Shown here piece by piece: positions 39,289-54,200 of a stretch of 64,000 bases of DNA. A program made the translations under genes and the position numbers. The number at the start of each line of letters is the position of its first letter. Within the stretch, counting starts at the first letter, position 1. Source of the stretch: Streptomyces sp. CBMA152 (GTDB lineage: Bacteria; Actinomycetota; Actinomycetes; Streptomycetales; Streptomycetaceae); the NCBI RefSeq assembly GCF_014596475.1, contig NZ_MECJ01000005.1, forward strand, positions 62,001-126,000, given 5' to 3'. Below the pieces are notes generated by a model. The model made no database searches. It was given only the letters and a program-made list of their open reading frames with translations, and had not been told where the DNA came from.

Positions 39289-42200
39289 TCAGGAGATCCC
39301 GAACTCCTTGCCGATGAAGTCGAAGAGGTCGTCGTCGGTCGCCGTCTCAAGGACCTCGGCCACGTCGTTGTCCTCGGCTTCCCCGGCCTCGCTCCAGGCG
39401 GCCAGCAGTGCCTGGAGCCGTTCGGTGATCCGGTCACGGCCGTCGCCGTCGGGCACGGCCGCCACGAGCGTCCTCTCCAGCCGGTCCAGTTCGGCGAGCA
39501 GCGGGGGAACCGCCGCGGCGCCTTCCTGCCAGAGTTCGTCGCGCAGGAACTCCACCAGCGCGTTCGGCGTGGGGTAGTCGAAGACGAGGGTGGCGGGCAG
39601 TCGTACGCCCGTCGCCCCGCCGAGCCGGTTGCGCAGCTCGACGGCCGTCAGCGAGTCGAAGCCGACCTCGCTGAACGAGCGTGCCGGGTCGACCGCGTCG
39701 GGCCCGGCGAAGCCGAGCACGGCAGCCACGTGTGTGCTGACCAGCTCCAGCAGTGCCTCGTCCCGTGCGGCCGGCGAGAGGCCGGACAGGCGCTCCCGCA
39801 GCGCGGTGCCGCCTTCCGTACCGCTGTCGTCCGTTCCGGCGGTGCGTCGGGTGGTGGTCCTCACCAACCCGCTCAACAGCGGCGGCAGCACACCACCCGC
39901 AGCAGCCTGCGCCCGCAACCCCACCAAGTCCAACCGCACCGGCACGAACAACGCCCGACCCGAACCAGACGCGGCATCAAACAGCGCCACACCCTCCTCG
40001 GCCGACAGCGCACTCACACCACCACGGCCCATCCGACCACGATCGGCCTCACCCAGCTCACCCGTCATCGCCGACGCCTCAGCCCACAAACCCCAAGCCA
40101 AAGAAGTCGCCGCAAGACCCAGAGCCTTACGGTGCTGCGCCAAAGCGTCCAGGAACACGTTCGCCGCCGCATAGTTGGCCTGCCCCGCACCACCGAACAC
40201 ACCAGCAGCCGAAGAGAACAACACAAACGCCGACAAGCCGAGATCACGCGTCAGCTCGTGCAGGTTCCACGCCGCATCCACCTTCGGACGCAACACCGCC
40301 GACACCCGCTCAGCCGACAACGACCCCACCACACCGTCATCCAGCACACCAGCCGTATGCACCACAGCCGTCAGCGGACGGTCCTGCGGTACGGAGTCCA
40401 GGACCACAGCCAGCGCATCCCGGTCGGCCACATCACACGCCGCCCACGTCACACCAGCACCCAACCCAGCAAGCTCCGCCGACAACTCCGCAGCACCCTC
40501 AGCCGCAGCACCCCGACGACTCACCAACAACAGATGACGCACACCCCACACCGACACCAAATGACGCGCAAACAAACCACCCAACGCACCACTCGCACCC
40601 GTCACCAACACCGTGCCACCAGAGGCGAGTTCCGGGATGTTGCCGACAGCGTCGCTGGAGCGCGCCAGCTTGGGAACCCGTACCGCACCACCCCGCACCG
40701 CGACCTCCGGCTCGCCCGAGGCGAGCGCGGCGGGCAGCGCGCGGTAGGAGGCGTCGGTGCCGTCGACGTCGGCGAGGGCGAAGCGCCCCGGGTTCTCCGA
40801 CTGCGCGGAGCGGACCAGACCCCACACCGGGGCGTGCGCCAGGTCCGTCACATCCTCGCCCGGTACGGCACAGACCGCGCCCCGGGTCAGGAACACCAGG
40901 CGGGAATCGGCGAACCGGTCGTCCGCCAGCCACTCCTGGACGAGCTCCAGCGCCCGGCCGGTCGCCGTGTGCACCGCACCCGGCACGTCGTCCCCGAGCG
41001 TGTCGGACAGCGGGACGCACACCAGCTCCGGCACGGCCGGACCGGCGTCGGCGAGCGCCGCGAGACCGTCGTACGCCTCGTGGCGCACCCCGACGGAGTC
41101 GAGGCCGGAGTGGGTGTCGCCCGCCGCCGTGAGCAGGGCCCAGGGGCGCTGCTCGGTGACGGACACCGGGTTGAGCGGCAGCGCGGTCCAGTCGATCTGG
41201 AACAGCGACTCCTGCTGACCACCACGCGCCGCACCGATCTGCTCCGGCGAAACCGACCGCAGAACAAGCGAATCAACCGAAGCAACCGGCACACCAGCCA
41301 CATCAGCCAGCTCCAACGACACCGCATCCCGACCAGCCCGAGCCAACCGCACCCGAACCCCCGACGCACCCACCGCATGCAACCGCACACCACCCCAGGC
41401 AAACGGCAACCTGCCCTGGCCGGTGCTCTCGACGAGGTCGCCGAGACCCGCCGCGTGCAGCGTCGCGTCCAGGAGTGCGGGGTGCAGACCGAACCACTCG
41501 GCCGACTCCCGGAACTCCTCGTCGAGGCCGACCTCGGCGTACACGGCGTCGCCGTGCAGCCAGGCGGCCCGCAGGCCCTGGAAGACCGGTCCGTAGTCGA
41601 ACCCGGCCGCGGCCATGCCCTCGTACAGCCCGTCGATGTCGACCGGTTCGGCGCCGGCCGGGGGCCAGGCGGCCGGGTCGGCAGCCGGGGCCGGGGCCCC
41701 GGTGGTGGCGAGGACACCGGCGGCGTGCCGCGTCCACGGCTCGTCGGCGGTGGCGTCCTCGTTCCGGGAGTACAGCGACAGGGCGCGCCGCCCGGACTCG
41801 TCGGCACCGGCCACGGTGAGCCGCAGTTGGACGCCGCCGCGCTCGGGCAGCACCAGCGGCGCTTCGAGCGTCAACTCCTCCAGCACGTCGCAGCCGACCT
41901 GGTCGCCCGCCCTGACGGCGAGTTCGACGAAGGCCGTGCCCGGCAGGAGTACGGAGCCCATGACCGCGTGGTCCGCGAGCCAGGCGTGGGTGGCGAGGGA
42001 GAGCCGCCCGGTGAACAAGAAGCCGTCGGAGTCGGGCAGTTCGACCGCCGCACCGAGCAGCGGGTGATCCGTCACCCCGAGACCGAAGCCGGTCGCGTCG
42101 CCGGGGCCCGTCTGCGTGGCGGCGTTGTCGAGCCAGTACCAGTCGCGCTGGAAGGCGTACGTGGGCAGCTCGACCTGGCGGGCGCCGGTGGCCGCGAAGA

Positions 42201-45200
42201 ACGCGTCCCAGTCCACGCGCACCCCGTGGGCATGCGCCTGGGCGAGGGCCGTGGTGACCGTCTCGGCCTCGGGGCGCCCGGCGCGGAGCCCGGGCGCGAA
42301 GACCGCGTCCTCGGTGACGCACTCCTGAGCCATGGCGGAGAGGACTCCGTCGGGGCCGAGTTCGAGGTAGGTGGTGACACCGGCGGCTTCGAGGGCACGG
42401 ATGCCGTCGAGGAACCGTACGGCCTCACGGACGTGACGCACCCAGAAGTCGGCGTCGGTCATCTCGTCAGAGACCAGAGCGCCGGTCAGGTTGGAGACGA
42501 CCGGGATACGCGGCGACTCGTACGACAGGCCCTCGGCAACCTTGCGGAAGTCGGCGAGCATGCCGTCCATGTGCGGCGAGTGGAACGCGTGACTGACCGT
42601 CAGCCGCTTCGACTTGCGGCCTTCGAAGTGCGCCACGATCTCCTGCGCCGCGTCCTCGTCACCCGCGATGACCACCGACTGAGGGCCGTTGATGGCCGCG
42701 ATGGACACACCGTCGGTGAGGTACGGCAGCACCTCGTCCTCTGACGCCTGGACGGCGATCATGACACCGCCAGCGGGCAGCGCCTGCATCAACCGGCCAC
42801 GGGCTGCGACCAGTTCACAGGCGTCCTGGAGCGAGAACACACCCGCCACATGCGCAGCAGCAATCTCACCAATGGAGTGACCCGCCAGGAAGTCGGGCTT
42901 CAGACCCCACGACTCCACCAGACGGAACAACGCCACCTCAACCGCGAACAACGCAGGCTGCGTGAACTCCGTACGGTCGAGAAGATCACTGTCGTCGCCG
43001 AACAGCACATCCTTCAGCGGCAGTTCTAGACGCGAACACACCGCGTCCAACGCCTCCGCGAACACCGGGTAGGCGTCGTACAGCTCCCGGCCCATGCCGA
43101 GCCGCTGACTCCCCTGACCCGTGAACAGGAACGCCAGCTTCCCAGCGCTCACCACACCCCGCGCCACACCAGAGGCCGTTCCCTCCGCCTCCAACGCGGC
43201 CAGACCACGCAGCAGTTCCTCCCGGTCCCCCGCCACGACCACCGCACGGTGATCGAACGAAGCCCGCCTGGCAGCCAGCGAGAACGCCACATCCACCGGA
43301 CGCACCCCAGAAGCACCCTCCACACGCGACCGCAACCGCGCCGCCTGCCCGCGCAACGCATCCGCCGACTTCGCCGACAACACGAACGGCCAAGAGCCAA
43401 CAGGCTCATCGCCCGCAACAGAAACAAACTCCTCCGGAGCCTGCTCGATGATCGTGTGCGCGTTGGTACCGCTGATACCGAACGACGACACACCCGCACG
43501 ACGCGGACGACCCGTCTCCGGCCACGGCATGGAGTCGGTCAGCAGCGAGACCGCACCGTCCTCCCACTCCACGTGCGGAGTCGGCTCGTCGACGTGCAGG
43601 GTCTTCGGCAGCACACCGTGCCGGATCGCCATGATCATCTTGATGATGCCCGCGACACCGGCGGCGGCCTGGGTGTGGCCCATGTTCGACTTGATGGAGC
43701 CCAGCCACAGCGGCTGGTCGGCCTCGCGCTCCCTGCCGTAGGTGGCGAGGAGGGCCTGGGCCTCGATCGGGTCGCCCAGGGTCGTGCCCGTGCCGTGTGC
43801 CTCGACCACGTCGATCTGATCGCTCGTCAGTCCGGCCCCGGCGAGGGCCTGGCGGATGACGCGCTGCTGGGACGGGCCGTTCGGGGCCGTGAGGCCGTTG
43901 CTCGCACCGTCCTGGTTGACCGCCGAGCCCCGGACGATCGCCAGGACCGGGTGGCCCTTCGCCCGCGCGTCGGACAGTCGCTCGACGAGCAGCATGCCCG
44001 CGCCCTCGGCCCAGCTGGTGCCGTCGGCTGCGGCGGCGAAGGACTTGATGCGGCCGTCGGCCGCCAGTCCGCGCTGACGGCTGAACTCGGTGAAGGTACC
44101 GGGCGTCGACATCACCGTGACACCACCGGCCAGCGCCATCGTGCACTCGCCGTTGCGCAGCGCCTGGATCGCCCAGTGCAGTGCGACCAGGGACGAGGAG
44201 CAGGCGGTGTCGACGGTGACGGCCGGGCCCTCAAGCCCGAAGGCGTACGAGACGCGGCCGGAGGCGATGCTGCCGGAGTTTCCGGTGCCGAGGTAGCCCT
44301 CGACCCCGTCCGGGACGGAGGTGATCCGGGTCGCGTAGTCGTGGTACATGATGCCGGCGAAGACGCCCGTACGGCTGCCGCGCACGGCGGCCGGGTCGAT
44401 GCCCGCCCGCTCGAACGCCTCCCACGAGGTCTCCAGGAGCAGCCGCTGCTGCGGGTCCATCGCGACGGCCTCGCGCGGCGAGATCCCGAAGAACGCCGGA
44501 TCGAAGCGGCCCGCGTCGTGCAGGAAGCCGCCGGAGCGGGTGTAGCTGGTGCCCTTGCCGTCCGGGTCCGGGTCGTACAGGGACTCCAGGTCCCAGCCAC
44601 GGCCCTGCGGGAACTCCGAGATGGCGTCGACGCCGCCCACCACCAGACGCCACAGGTCCTCGGGGGTCTCCACACCGCCCGGGTAGCGGCATGCCATGCC
44701 GACGATCGCGATCGGCTCGTCGTCGAGGACCGTGCCGGACCGCACGGGCACGGCCGGGGCCGTGTCCGCCGGTTCGTCCAGGCCCAGCGCCTCGGTCCGC
44801 AGGAAGTCCGCGAGCGCGCCCGGCGTCGGGTAGTCGAAGACGAGCGTGGCCGAGAGGCGCACGCCGGTCGCGGCACCGAGGCGGTTGCGGAGCTCGACGG
44901 AGGTCAGCGAGTCGAAGCCGAGCTCCTTGAACGCCCGGTCGGCCGGTACCTCGTCGGTGGAGGCGTGGCCGAGTACGGCGGCCACCTCGGCCCGGACGAG
45001 GTCGAGGAGGGCCGCGTCGCGCTCGGCGGCGGGCAGCGCCGCCAGGCGCTCGCGGAGCGCGGTCGCGCCGGCCGCGGTGCCCGCGCCGACGGCCCGGCGC
45101 ACCGGCACGCGGACCAGGCCGCGCAGCAGGTCGGGCAGCATCCCGGAGTGGGCCTGGGCCCGCAGGGCGGTCAGGTCGAGCGGGAGGGGGACGAGCAGGG

Positions 45201-48200
45201 CGTCCGTGGTGTGCCGGGCCGCGTCGAAGAGGGCGAGGCCGGTCTCGGGCGTGAGCACGGTGATGCCGCCGCGGTTGATGCGCTCGCGGTCGGCCTCCGC
45301 CAGGCCGCCACCCATACCGACGACGCCGGTCCACAGTCCCCAGGCCAGGGAGGTCGCCGGGAGACCGAGTGTCTTGCGGTGCTGGGCCAGCGCGTCCAGG
45401 AAGACGTTCGCCGCCGCGTAGTTGGCCTGCCCCGCACCACCGAACACACCGGCAGCCGAAGAGAACAACACAAACGCCGACAGATCCAGATCACGCGTCA
45501 ACTCATGCAGGTTCCACGCCGCATCCACCTTCGGACGCAACACCGCGGACACCCGCTCCGCCGTCAACGACCCGACCACACCGTCGTCCAGCACACCGGC
45601 CGTGTGCACGACCGCCGTCAACGGATGCGCGGCGGGTACGGAGTCCAGGACTGCGGCCAGCGCGTCCCGGTCGGCCACATCACACGCCGCCCACGTCACA
45701 CCAGCACCCAACCCAGCAAGCTCCGCCGACAACTCCGCAGCACCCTCAGCCGCAGCACCCCGACGACTCACCAACAACAGATGACGCACACCCCACACCG
45801 ACACCAAATGACGCGCAAACAAACCACCCAACGCACCACTCGCACCCGTCACCAACACCGTGCCATCGACATCCAGCTCACGACCCGCGGTCTCCCCGAC
45901 CACGGCACGAGCCAGCCTCGGCACCCGGAAGGCTTCGCCGCGTATCGCCAGCTGGGCCTCTCCGGTCTCCAGAGCCGCCGACAGCAACTCCGCGGACAGG
46001 GCGTCCGGCTCGACGTCGGCGTCGATCAGGGCGAGACGGCCGGGGTTCTCCGCCTGCGCGGAGCGCAGCAGACCCCAGACGGCGGCCTGCGCGAGTCCGG
46101 GCACCGCCTCATCGGCGTCCACCGCGACCGCACCCCGGGTCAGGAACACCAGGCGGGAATCCGTGAACCGCTCGTCCGCCAGCCACTCCCGTACGAGAGC
46201 GAGAGCGTCGGCGGTACGTGCGTGCACCGCGCCGGGCACGTCCTGCGTGACCGGCTCGTCCCACGGCACCACGAGCGACTTCGGGGCCGCGCCACCTTCG
46301 GCGACGGCCGCGCCCAGCGCCGCGAGGTCCGCGAACACCTGCGAGCCGGCACCGAGCAGCAGCCAGTCGTCGGCTGCGCCGGTCGCGGCGCCCGAGGGCA
46401 GCACCGGCCAGTCCACCCGGAACAGCGCGTCGCGGGTGACGTCCGGGGCCGCGCTCAACTGCTCGCGGGAGACGGCCCGCAGTGCCAGACCGGCCACCGA
46501 GGCGACCGGCTCACCGGCCGCGTCGGCGATCGTCAGGGCGACCTCGCCGCCCCGGCCCGGGGTGAGACACACGCGCAGCGCGGACGCGCCGACGGCGTGC
46601 AGGGTCACGCCGGACCAGGAGAAGGGCAGTCGTCCCTCGCCGCTCTCGTCGGCGGAGCCGCCCAGGCCGAGGGCGTGCAGGGCCGCGTCGAGCAGGGCCG
46701 GGTGGAGCGCGAAGACGCCCGCGTCGGCCTCGGCCGACTCCGGCAGCCGTACCTCGGCGAAGTACTCGCCGTCGCGCCGCCAGGCCGCGCGCAGGCCCTG
46801 GAAGACCGGGCCGTAGCCGAAGCCGGAGGCCGCGAGGCCCTCGTACAGCCCCTCCACGGGGACGGACTCCGCCCCGGTCGGCGGCCATTCGGTCAGACCC
46901 TGCGGGGTCCGCTCGCCACCGGCCGCGAGGACACCGGCGGCGTGCCTGGTCCACAGGGTGTCGCCGGCCGCGTCCTCGGGCCGCGAGTGCAGCGCCAGCG
47001 TGCGCCGGCCCGCCGGGTCGGCGGCACCGACGGAGAGCCGCAGCTGCACGCCGCCCTGCTCGGGCAGCACCAGCGGCGCTTCGAGCGTCAGCTCCTCCAC
47101 CATGTCGCAGCCGACCTGGTCACCGGCGCGGATCGCCAGTTCGACGAAGGCCGTACCGGGCAGGAGTACGGAGCCCATGATCGCGTGGTCCGCGAGCCAG
47201 GGGTGGGTGGCGAGGGAGAGCCGCCCGGTGAACAGGAAGCCGTCGGAGTCGGGCAGTTCGACCGCCGCACCGAGCAGCGGGTGATCCGTCGAACCGATAC
47301 CAGCCGACATGACATCACCCTGCGGACGGCTCACGTCCAGCCAGTAGCGCTTGCGCTGGAAGGCGTACGTGGGCAGGTCGACACGCTGGGCGCCGGTACC
47401 GGCGTAGAACGCCTCCCAGTCCACGGTGACACCGCGCACATGAGCCGCACCAAGAGCCGAGAGCAACGTCTTGGCCTCATCGCGCCGGGCCCGCAGAACG
47501 GGCACGAACGCGGCGCCTTCGCCGGTCACACACGCCTGCGCCATGGCGGAGAGGACTCCGTCGGGGCCCAGTTCGAGGTAGGTGGTGACACCGGCCGCTT
47601 CGAGAGCACGGATGCCGTCGAGGAAGCGAACCGACTCGCGGACGTGGCGTACCCAGAAGTCGGGGGACGCCATCTCGTCGGAGACCAGAGCGCCGGTCAG
47701 GTTGGAGACGACCGGGATGCGGGGCGACTCGTACGACAGCCCCGCGACAACCTCGCGGAAGGCGTCCAACATGCCGTCCATGTGCGGCGAGTGGAACGCG
47801 TGACTGACCGTCAGCCGCTTCGACTTGCGGCCTTCGAACTGCGCGAGGACCTTAAGCACGGCGTCCTCATCACCGGCGATGACCACAGACCGCGGACCAT
47901 TGATGGCCGCGATGCTGACCCGGTCGGTGAGGTACGGAAGCACCTCGTCCTCCGACGCCTGCACCGCAATCATCACGCCACCGGCGGGAAGCGCCTGCAT
48001 CAGACGACCACGCGCCGAAACCAGCGCGCACGCGTCCTCCAGCGAGAACACACCGGCCACATGCGCAGCAGCGATCTCACCAATGGAGTGACCCGCCAGG
48101 AAGTCCGGCTTCACACCCCACGACTCCACCAGCCGGAACAACGCCACCTCAACCGCAAACAACGCAGGCTGAGTGAACTCCGTACGATCCAACGCCTCAG

Positions 48201-51200
48201 CGTCCGAACCGAACAGCACATCCTTCAACGGAAGTTCCAGACGCGAACACACCGCGTCCAACGCCTCCGCGAACACGGGATACGCGTCATACAGCTCACG
48301 CCCCATCCCCAGCCGCTGACTCCCCTGACCCGTGAACAGGAAGGCGAGCTTCTGCGTCGTCGAGGAGGAGCCCACGGACAGGCCGTTGGCTCCGCGGCCC
48401 TCGGCGAGGGCCGTCAGTGCGGCGCGGAAGCCGTCACGGTCGGAGGCCACCATGCTGGCGTGCTGGTCGAAGAGGGCGCGGCCGGTCACCAGGGAGTGGC
48501 CGATGTCGGCGAGGGACGTCTCGGGGTGCGCGTCCAGGTGGGACAGCAACTGCTCACCCTGTGCGCGCAGCGCGTCCGGGGTGCGGGCGGAGAGGTTCCA
48601 GGGAAGGGCCGCCGGGGCGGTGGGCGCCGACGGGCGCTCGGCGGCGGGCGCGGCGGTGTCCGGGGCCTGCTCGATGATGGCGTGCGCGTTGGTGCCGCTC
48701 ATGCCGAACGAGGAGACACCGGCGCGGCGCGGACGCCCCGTCTCCGGCCAGGCGATCTGCTCGGTGAGCAGCGAGACGGCACCGGCCGCCCAGTCCACGT
48801 GCGGCGACGGCGCATCCACGTGCAGGGTCTGCGGGAGCACCCCGTGCCGCATCGCGAGGACCATCTTGATGATGCCCGCGACACCTGCTGCGGCCTGCGT
48901 GTGACCGAAGTTGGACTTGATGGAGCCCAGCCACAGCGGAGTGTCGTCGGACCGGTCCTGGCCGTAGGTGGCGAGGAGGGCCTGCGCCTCGATCGGGTCA
49001 CCGAGGGTCGTGCCGGTGCCGTGCGCCTCGACGGCGTCGACATCGGCCGTGGTCAGCCCCGCATTGGACAGCGCCTGACGGATCACCCGCTGCTGCGACG
49101 GACCATTGGGAGCGGTGAGGCCGTTGCTCGCACCGTCCTGGTTGACAGCCGTACCACGTACGACCGCGAGAACCTGGTGACCGTTGCGACGGGCGTCGGA
49201 AAGCCGCTCGACGAGCAGCATGCCGACGCCCTCGCCCCAGGCCGTGCCGTCGGCGGCGGCGGCGAAGGGCTTGCAGCGGCCGTCCGCGGCCAGGCCGCGC
49301 TGACGGCTGAACTCGGTGAAGACGTCGGGGGTGGTGATGATGGTGACACCGCCCGCCAGGGCGAGCGAGCACTCGCCGTTGCGCAGCGCCTGCGCGGCGA
49401 GGTGCAGGGCCACCAGCGACGACGAGCACGCCGTGTCGACCGTGACCGCAGGACCCTCCAGACCGAAGGTGTACGAGACGCGGCCGGAGGCGATGCTGCT
49501 GGAGCCGCCGGTGCCGAGGTAGCCCTCGACGCCCTCGGGGACGGCGTTCAGGCGGGACACGTAGTCGTTGTGCATCTGGCCGACGAACACGCCGACCTGC
49601 TTGCCGCGCAGGCCCGTCGGGTCGATCCCGGCGCGCTCGAACGCCTCCCACGAGGTCTCCAGGAGGAGCCGCTGCTGCGGGTCCATCGCCAGGGCCTCGC
49701 GCGGGTTGATGTTGAAGAACGCGGGGTCGAAGCGGTGGGCGTCGTAGAAGAAGCCGCCTTCGCGTGCGTAGGAGGTACCGGCGCTCTCGGGGTCGGGGTC
49801 GTACAGCGCCTCGGTGTCCCAGCCTCGGTCCTCGGGCAGGTGGGCGATGCCGTCCCGGCCTTCGGCGAGCAGCTGCCACAGGTCCTCGGGGGTACGGACG
49901 TCGCCGGGGAAGCGGCAGCTCATGGCGACGATCGCGATGGGGTCGTCGGCCTCGGCCGTGGCCGTCGTGTGGCGCGGCACCGCGGCGGCGGCCTCGGAGC
50001 CGAGGAGTTCGTCCTTGAGGTAGCCGGCCAGGATCAGGGGCGTCGGGTAGTCGAAGACCAGTGTGGCGGGCAGCCGGATGCCGGCGGTCGCGCCGAGCCG
50101 GTTGCGGAACTCCACGGCGGTCAGCGAGTCGAAGCCGATGTCCTTGAAGGCGCGGGTGGGTTCCACGGCTTCGGACGAGGCGTGGCCGAGGACGGCGGCG
50201 ACCTGGTCGCGGACGAGGTCGAGCAGGAGCGGGTCGCGCTCGTTCTCGGGGAGCCGTACGAGCTGCTCCACCAGCGGGGTCCCGCTGCCCGCGGCGGTGG
50301 CCTCGACGGTCCGGCGGGCGGGGGCGCGGACCAGGCCGCGCAGCAGGGCGGGGACCATGCTCGCGTCGGCCTGGCGCAACGGCGCGAGGTCGAGCTGCAT
50401 GGGGACGAGGAGGGCGTCGCCGGTGTCGTGGGCGGTGTCCAGCAGCGCCAGGGCCTCTTCGGAGGAGAGACCGAGGACGCCGGAGCGGGTCATCCGGTCC
50501 TTGTCGGCGGCGTCCAGTTCGCCGGTCATGCCGCTGGCCTCGGCCCAGAGTCCCCAGGCCAGGGAGGTGGCGGCGAGGCCGTGGGCCTGCCGGTGGCGGG
50601 CGAGGGCGTCCAGGAAGACGTTCGCGGCCGCGTAGTTGGCCTGTCCGGCGCCGCCGAAGGTGCCGGCGGCGGAGGAGAACAGGACGAAGTCGGCCAGGTC
50701 CAGCGCGCGGGTCAGCTCATGGAGGTTGAGGGCCGCGTCGACCTTGGGACGCAGGACCTTGTCGAGCCGCTCGGGCGTGAGGGCGTCGATGACGCCGTCG
50801 TCGAGGACACCGGCCGTGTGCACGACCGCCGTCAGGGGGTGTGCGGCCGGTACGGCCGCCAGGAGCTCGGCGAGCGCGGTGCGGTCGGCGGCGTCGCAGG
50901 CGGCGACGGTGACGTCGGCGCCCAACTCGCGCAGTTCGGCGGCGAGTTCGACGGCGCCCGCGGCGGCTTCGCCGCGGCGGCTGGTCAGCAGCAGGCGGCG
51001 GGCACCGCGGACGGTGACCGCGTGCCGGGCGACGAGAGCGCCGAGGGTGCCGGTTCCGCCGGTGATCAGGACGGTGCCGTCGGGGTTCCAGCCGGCGGGC
51101 AGGGTGAGCACGATCTTGCCGACGTGGCGGGCCTGGCTGAGGTAGCGGAACGCCTCGGGCGCCCGCCGCAGGTCCCAGGCGGAGACCGGGACGGGGTGCA

Positions 51201-54200
51201 GCGCACCCGCCCGGAAGAGGGCGAGCAGCTCGGTGAGCATCTCCTGGATGCGGTCCAGGCCGGCCTCGGTCAGGTCGAACGCCTGGTAGGCGACGCCCGG
51301 GTGGGCGGCGGCGACGTCCTCGGGGGTGCGGACGTCGGTCTTGCCCATCTCGACGAACCGTCCGCCGCGCGGCAGCAGCCGCAGGGAGGCGTCCACGAAC
51401 TCGCGGGCGAGGGAGTCGAGGACGACGTCGACGCCGCGTCCTTCGGTGGCGGTGCGGAAGGTGTCCTCGAAGTCCAGGGTCCGCGAGGAGGCGATGCGGT
51501 CGTCGGTCAGACCGAGTCCGCGCAGGGTGTCCCACTTGCCGGGGCTGGCCGTCGCGTAGACGTCGGCACCCCAGTGGCGGGCGAGCTGGACGGCGGCCAT
51601 GCCGACGCCGCCGGCGGCGGCGTGCACCAGAACCGACTCGCCGTCCCGCAGTCCGGCGAGGTCGTGCAGCGCGTAGTACGCCGTCATGAAGACGATCGGT
51701 ACGGACGCGGCCTCGGCGAAGGTCCAGCCGTCGGGCATCGGCGCGATCATGCGGCGGTCGACGACGGTGAGCGGCCCGAACGCGCCGGGCAGCATGCCCA
51801 TGACGCGGTCGCCGACCGCGAGGTCGGTGACGCCGGGACCGGTCTCCAGGACGAGACCGGCGCCTTCGCTGCCCATCAGACCCGGGTCGCCGGGGTACAT
51901 GCCGAGGGCGTTGAGGACGTCGCGGAAGTTCAGACCCGCGGCGCGGACCGCGACACGGACCTGGCCGGGCTCCAGGGGTGCCTCGGACTCCGGGCTGGGG
52001 ACGAGGGTGAGGTTGTCGAGGGTGCCCTTGTCCTGGATGTCCATGCGCCAGGCGGACTCGCCCGGGGGCGGGGTCAGCGGGGTGGCGGCGGGGACCCGGG
52101 CCAGCCGGGGCGCCAGGACGGTGCCGCGGCGGACGGCGAACTGCGGCTCGCCGGTGGCCAGGGCCGCGGCGAGGACGTCCGCCGAGGCCGCGTCGGCGTC
52201 GAGGTCGGCGAGGACGAACCGGTCGGGGTTCTCCGCCTGTGCGGTGCGTACCAGGCCCCATACCGGCGCGTGGGTGAGGTCGGCCAGGTCCCAGTCGGCC
52301 TGTGCGGCGACCGCGCCCCGGGTGACGAACACGAGGCGGGAGGCGGCGAACCGGTCGTCGGCGAGCCAGGTCTTGACCAGGGAGAGCGCTTCGTGGGTCG
52401 CGGTGTGCACGGAGCCGGCGAGGTCGTCGGCTCCGGTGGCCGTGCCCGGGGTGTGCTCGACGAGTACGTACGCCGGTGCCGGGGCACCCGTGTCGAGGGC
52501 CGCGCGCAGGGCGGCGAGGCCGTCGAAGGCCGCGCCGGGCAGGGCGGTGTCCTGCGCGGCGACGACAGCCCACTGGTCGGTGGCGGCGATGCTGTTGGCG
52601 GGCACCGGCAGGGTGGCCCAGTCGACGCGGAACAGCGACTCGTGGTGGGCGGAACGCGCGCTGCCGAGCTGATCGGCGGAGACGGGCCGCACCGTCAGGT
52701 GGTCGACGGCGGCGACGGGCACGCCGGCGGCGTCGGCGAGCTGGAGGGAGAGGGAGTCCTCGCCGTCCCGGGTGAGGCGGACGCGCAGCGCGCCCGCGCC
52801 GACGGCGTGCAGGGACACACCGCGCCAGGAGAAGGGCAGCCGGCCCTGCTGGTCGCCGTCCGGGGACGGCTGGACGAACGTGGCGTGCAGGGCGGCGTCG
52901 AGGAGCGCCGGGTGCAGGCCGAACAGGGCGGCCTCGGACTGCCGGTCGTCGGGCAGCGCGACCTCGGCGTAGACGTCGTCGCCGTGCAGCCAGGCGGCGC
53001 GCAGCCCCTGGAAGATCGGCCCGTAGGAGAAGCCTCCCAGGCCGAGGTGCTCGTAGAGGCCGTCGACGCCGACGGCTTCGGCGCCGGGCGGGGGCCAGGC
53101 GGAGAGGTCGAAGGCCGGGGCCGGGGCTCCGGCGGCGAGGACGCCGCCGGCGTGCCGGGTCCACGGCTCGTCGGCGGTGGCGTCCGGGTCGCTGGAGTAC
53201 ACCTCCACGTTGCGACGGCCCGTCGCGTCGGGGGCGCCCACCACGATCTGCAGGCGGACGGCCGCGTGCGGGGCGAGGATCAGCGGTGCTTCGAGGGTGA
53301 GTTCCTCAAGGAGGTCGCAGCCGACCTGGTCGCCCGCGCGGATCGCCAGTTCGACGAAGGCCGTGCCCGGCAGCAGGACGTTGCCCATGACGGCGTGGTC
53401 GGCGAGCCAGGGGTGGGTGTCGAGGGAGAGCCTGCCGGTGAAGAGGAACCCGTCGCCGTCGGCGAGGGCGACGGCGGCGCCGAGCAGCGGGTGGTGGGCG
53501 GCGCCCAGACCCGCCGACTCCACGTCACCGACGTAACCGGCGGGGGCCTCGATCCAGAACCGCTCGCGCTGGAAGGCGTAGGTGGGCAGTTCGACGATAC
53601 GGGCACCGGTGCCGGCGAGGCAGGCGGTCCACTCCAGTGCCACGCCACGGGTGTGGGCGGCGCCGATCGCGGCGACCAGGGCCTCGGCCTCGCCCCGGCC
53701 GCGGCGCAGGGCCGGCAGGAACACGGCCGCTTCGGCGGCGTCGGCGAGGCAGTCGCGGCCGAGGCCGGACAGCACGCCCTGGGGGCCGAGTTCGAGGTAG
53801 GTGGTGACGTGTTCGGCGTCCAGGGTACGGATGCCGTCGAGGAAGCGGACCGCCTCACGGACGTGGGCCACCCAGTGGTCGGCGGTGCGCAGTTCGTCGC
53901 CCGCGATCCGTCCGGTGAGGTGGGTGACGACCGGGATGGTGGCCGCGTGGTACGTCAGGTCGGCGGCGACCTCGCGGAAGTCGTCGAGCATGCCGTCCAT
54001 CAGCGGGGAGTGGAAGGCGTGGCTGACCTTGAGCCGCTTGGTGCGCCGGCCGCGCCGCTCGAACTCGGCGGCGATCTCCAGGACGAGGGACTCCTCGCCG
54101 GAGACGACGACTGCGTCGGGGCCGTTGACGGCGGCGATGCCCACCCGGTCGGTGAGCAGCGGCAGCACCTCCTCCTCGGTGGCCGTCAGGGCGACCATGG

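Larger units (their letters stand above)
39550..44740 (-). other. PKS module 4: KS-AT-DH-KR-ACP
   Basis: KS about 5635-6067, AT 6167-6490 (HAFH), DH 6522-6810 ([10 protein letters not shown]), KR 7007-7260 ([17 protein letters not shown]), ACP 7300-7364 (VGFDSL). Predicted to add a double bond conjugated with those of module 3 and the terminal module. Patches in its KS-AT linker, DH end and KR have unusual third-position G/T codons compared with the flanking C/G-rich codons. Confidence 0.92.
44780..49960 (-). other. PKS module 3: KS-AT-DH-KR-ACP
   Basis: KS about 3895-4320, AT 4430-4750 (HAFH), DH 4784-5070 ([10 protein letters not shown]), KR 5257-5520 ([17 protein letters not shown]), ACP 5557-5620 (LGFDSL). 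All catalytic residues are present, predicting a double bond, trans by the usual B-type KR rule. Part of its KR (45665-45865) is identical at the DNA level to the KR of module 4. Confidence 0.92.
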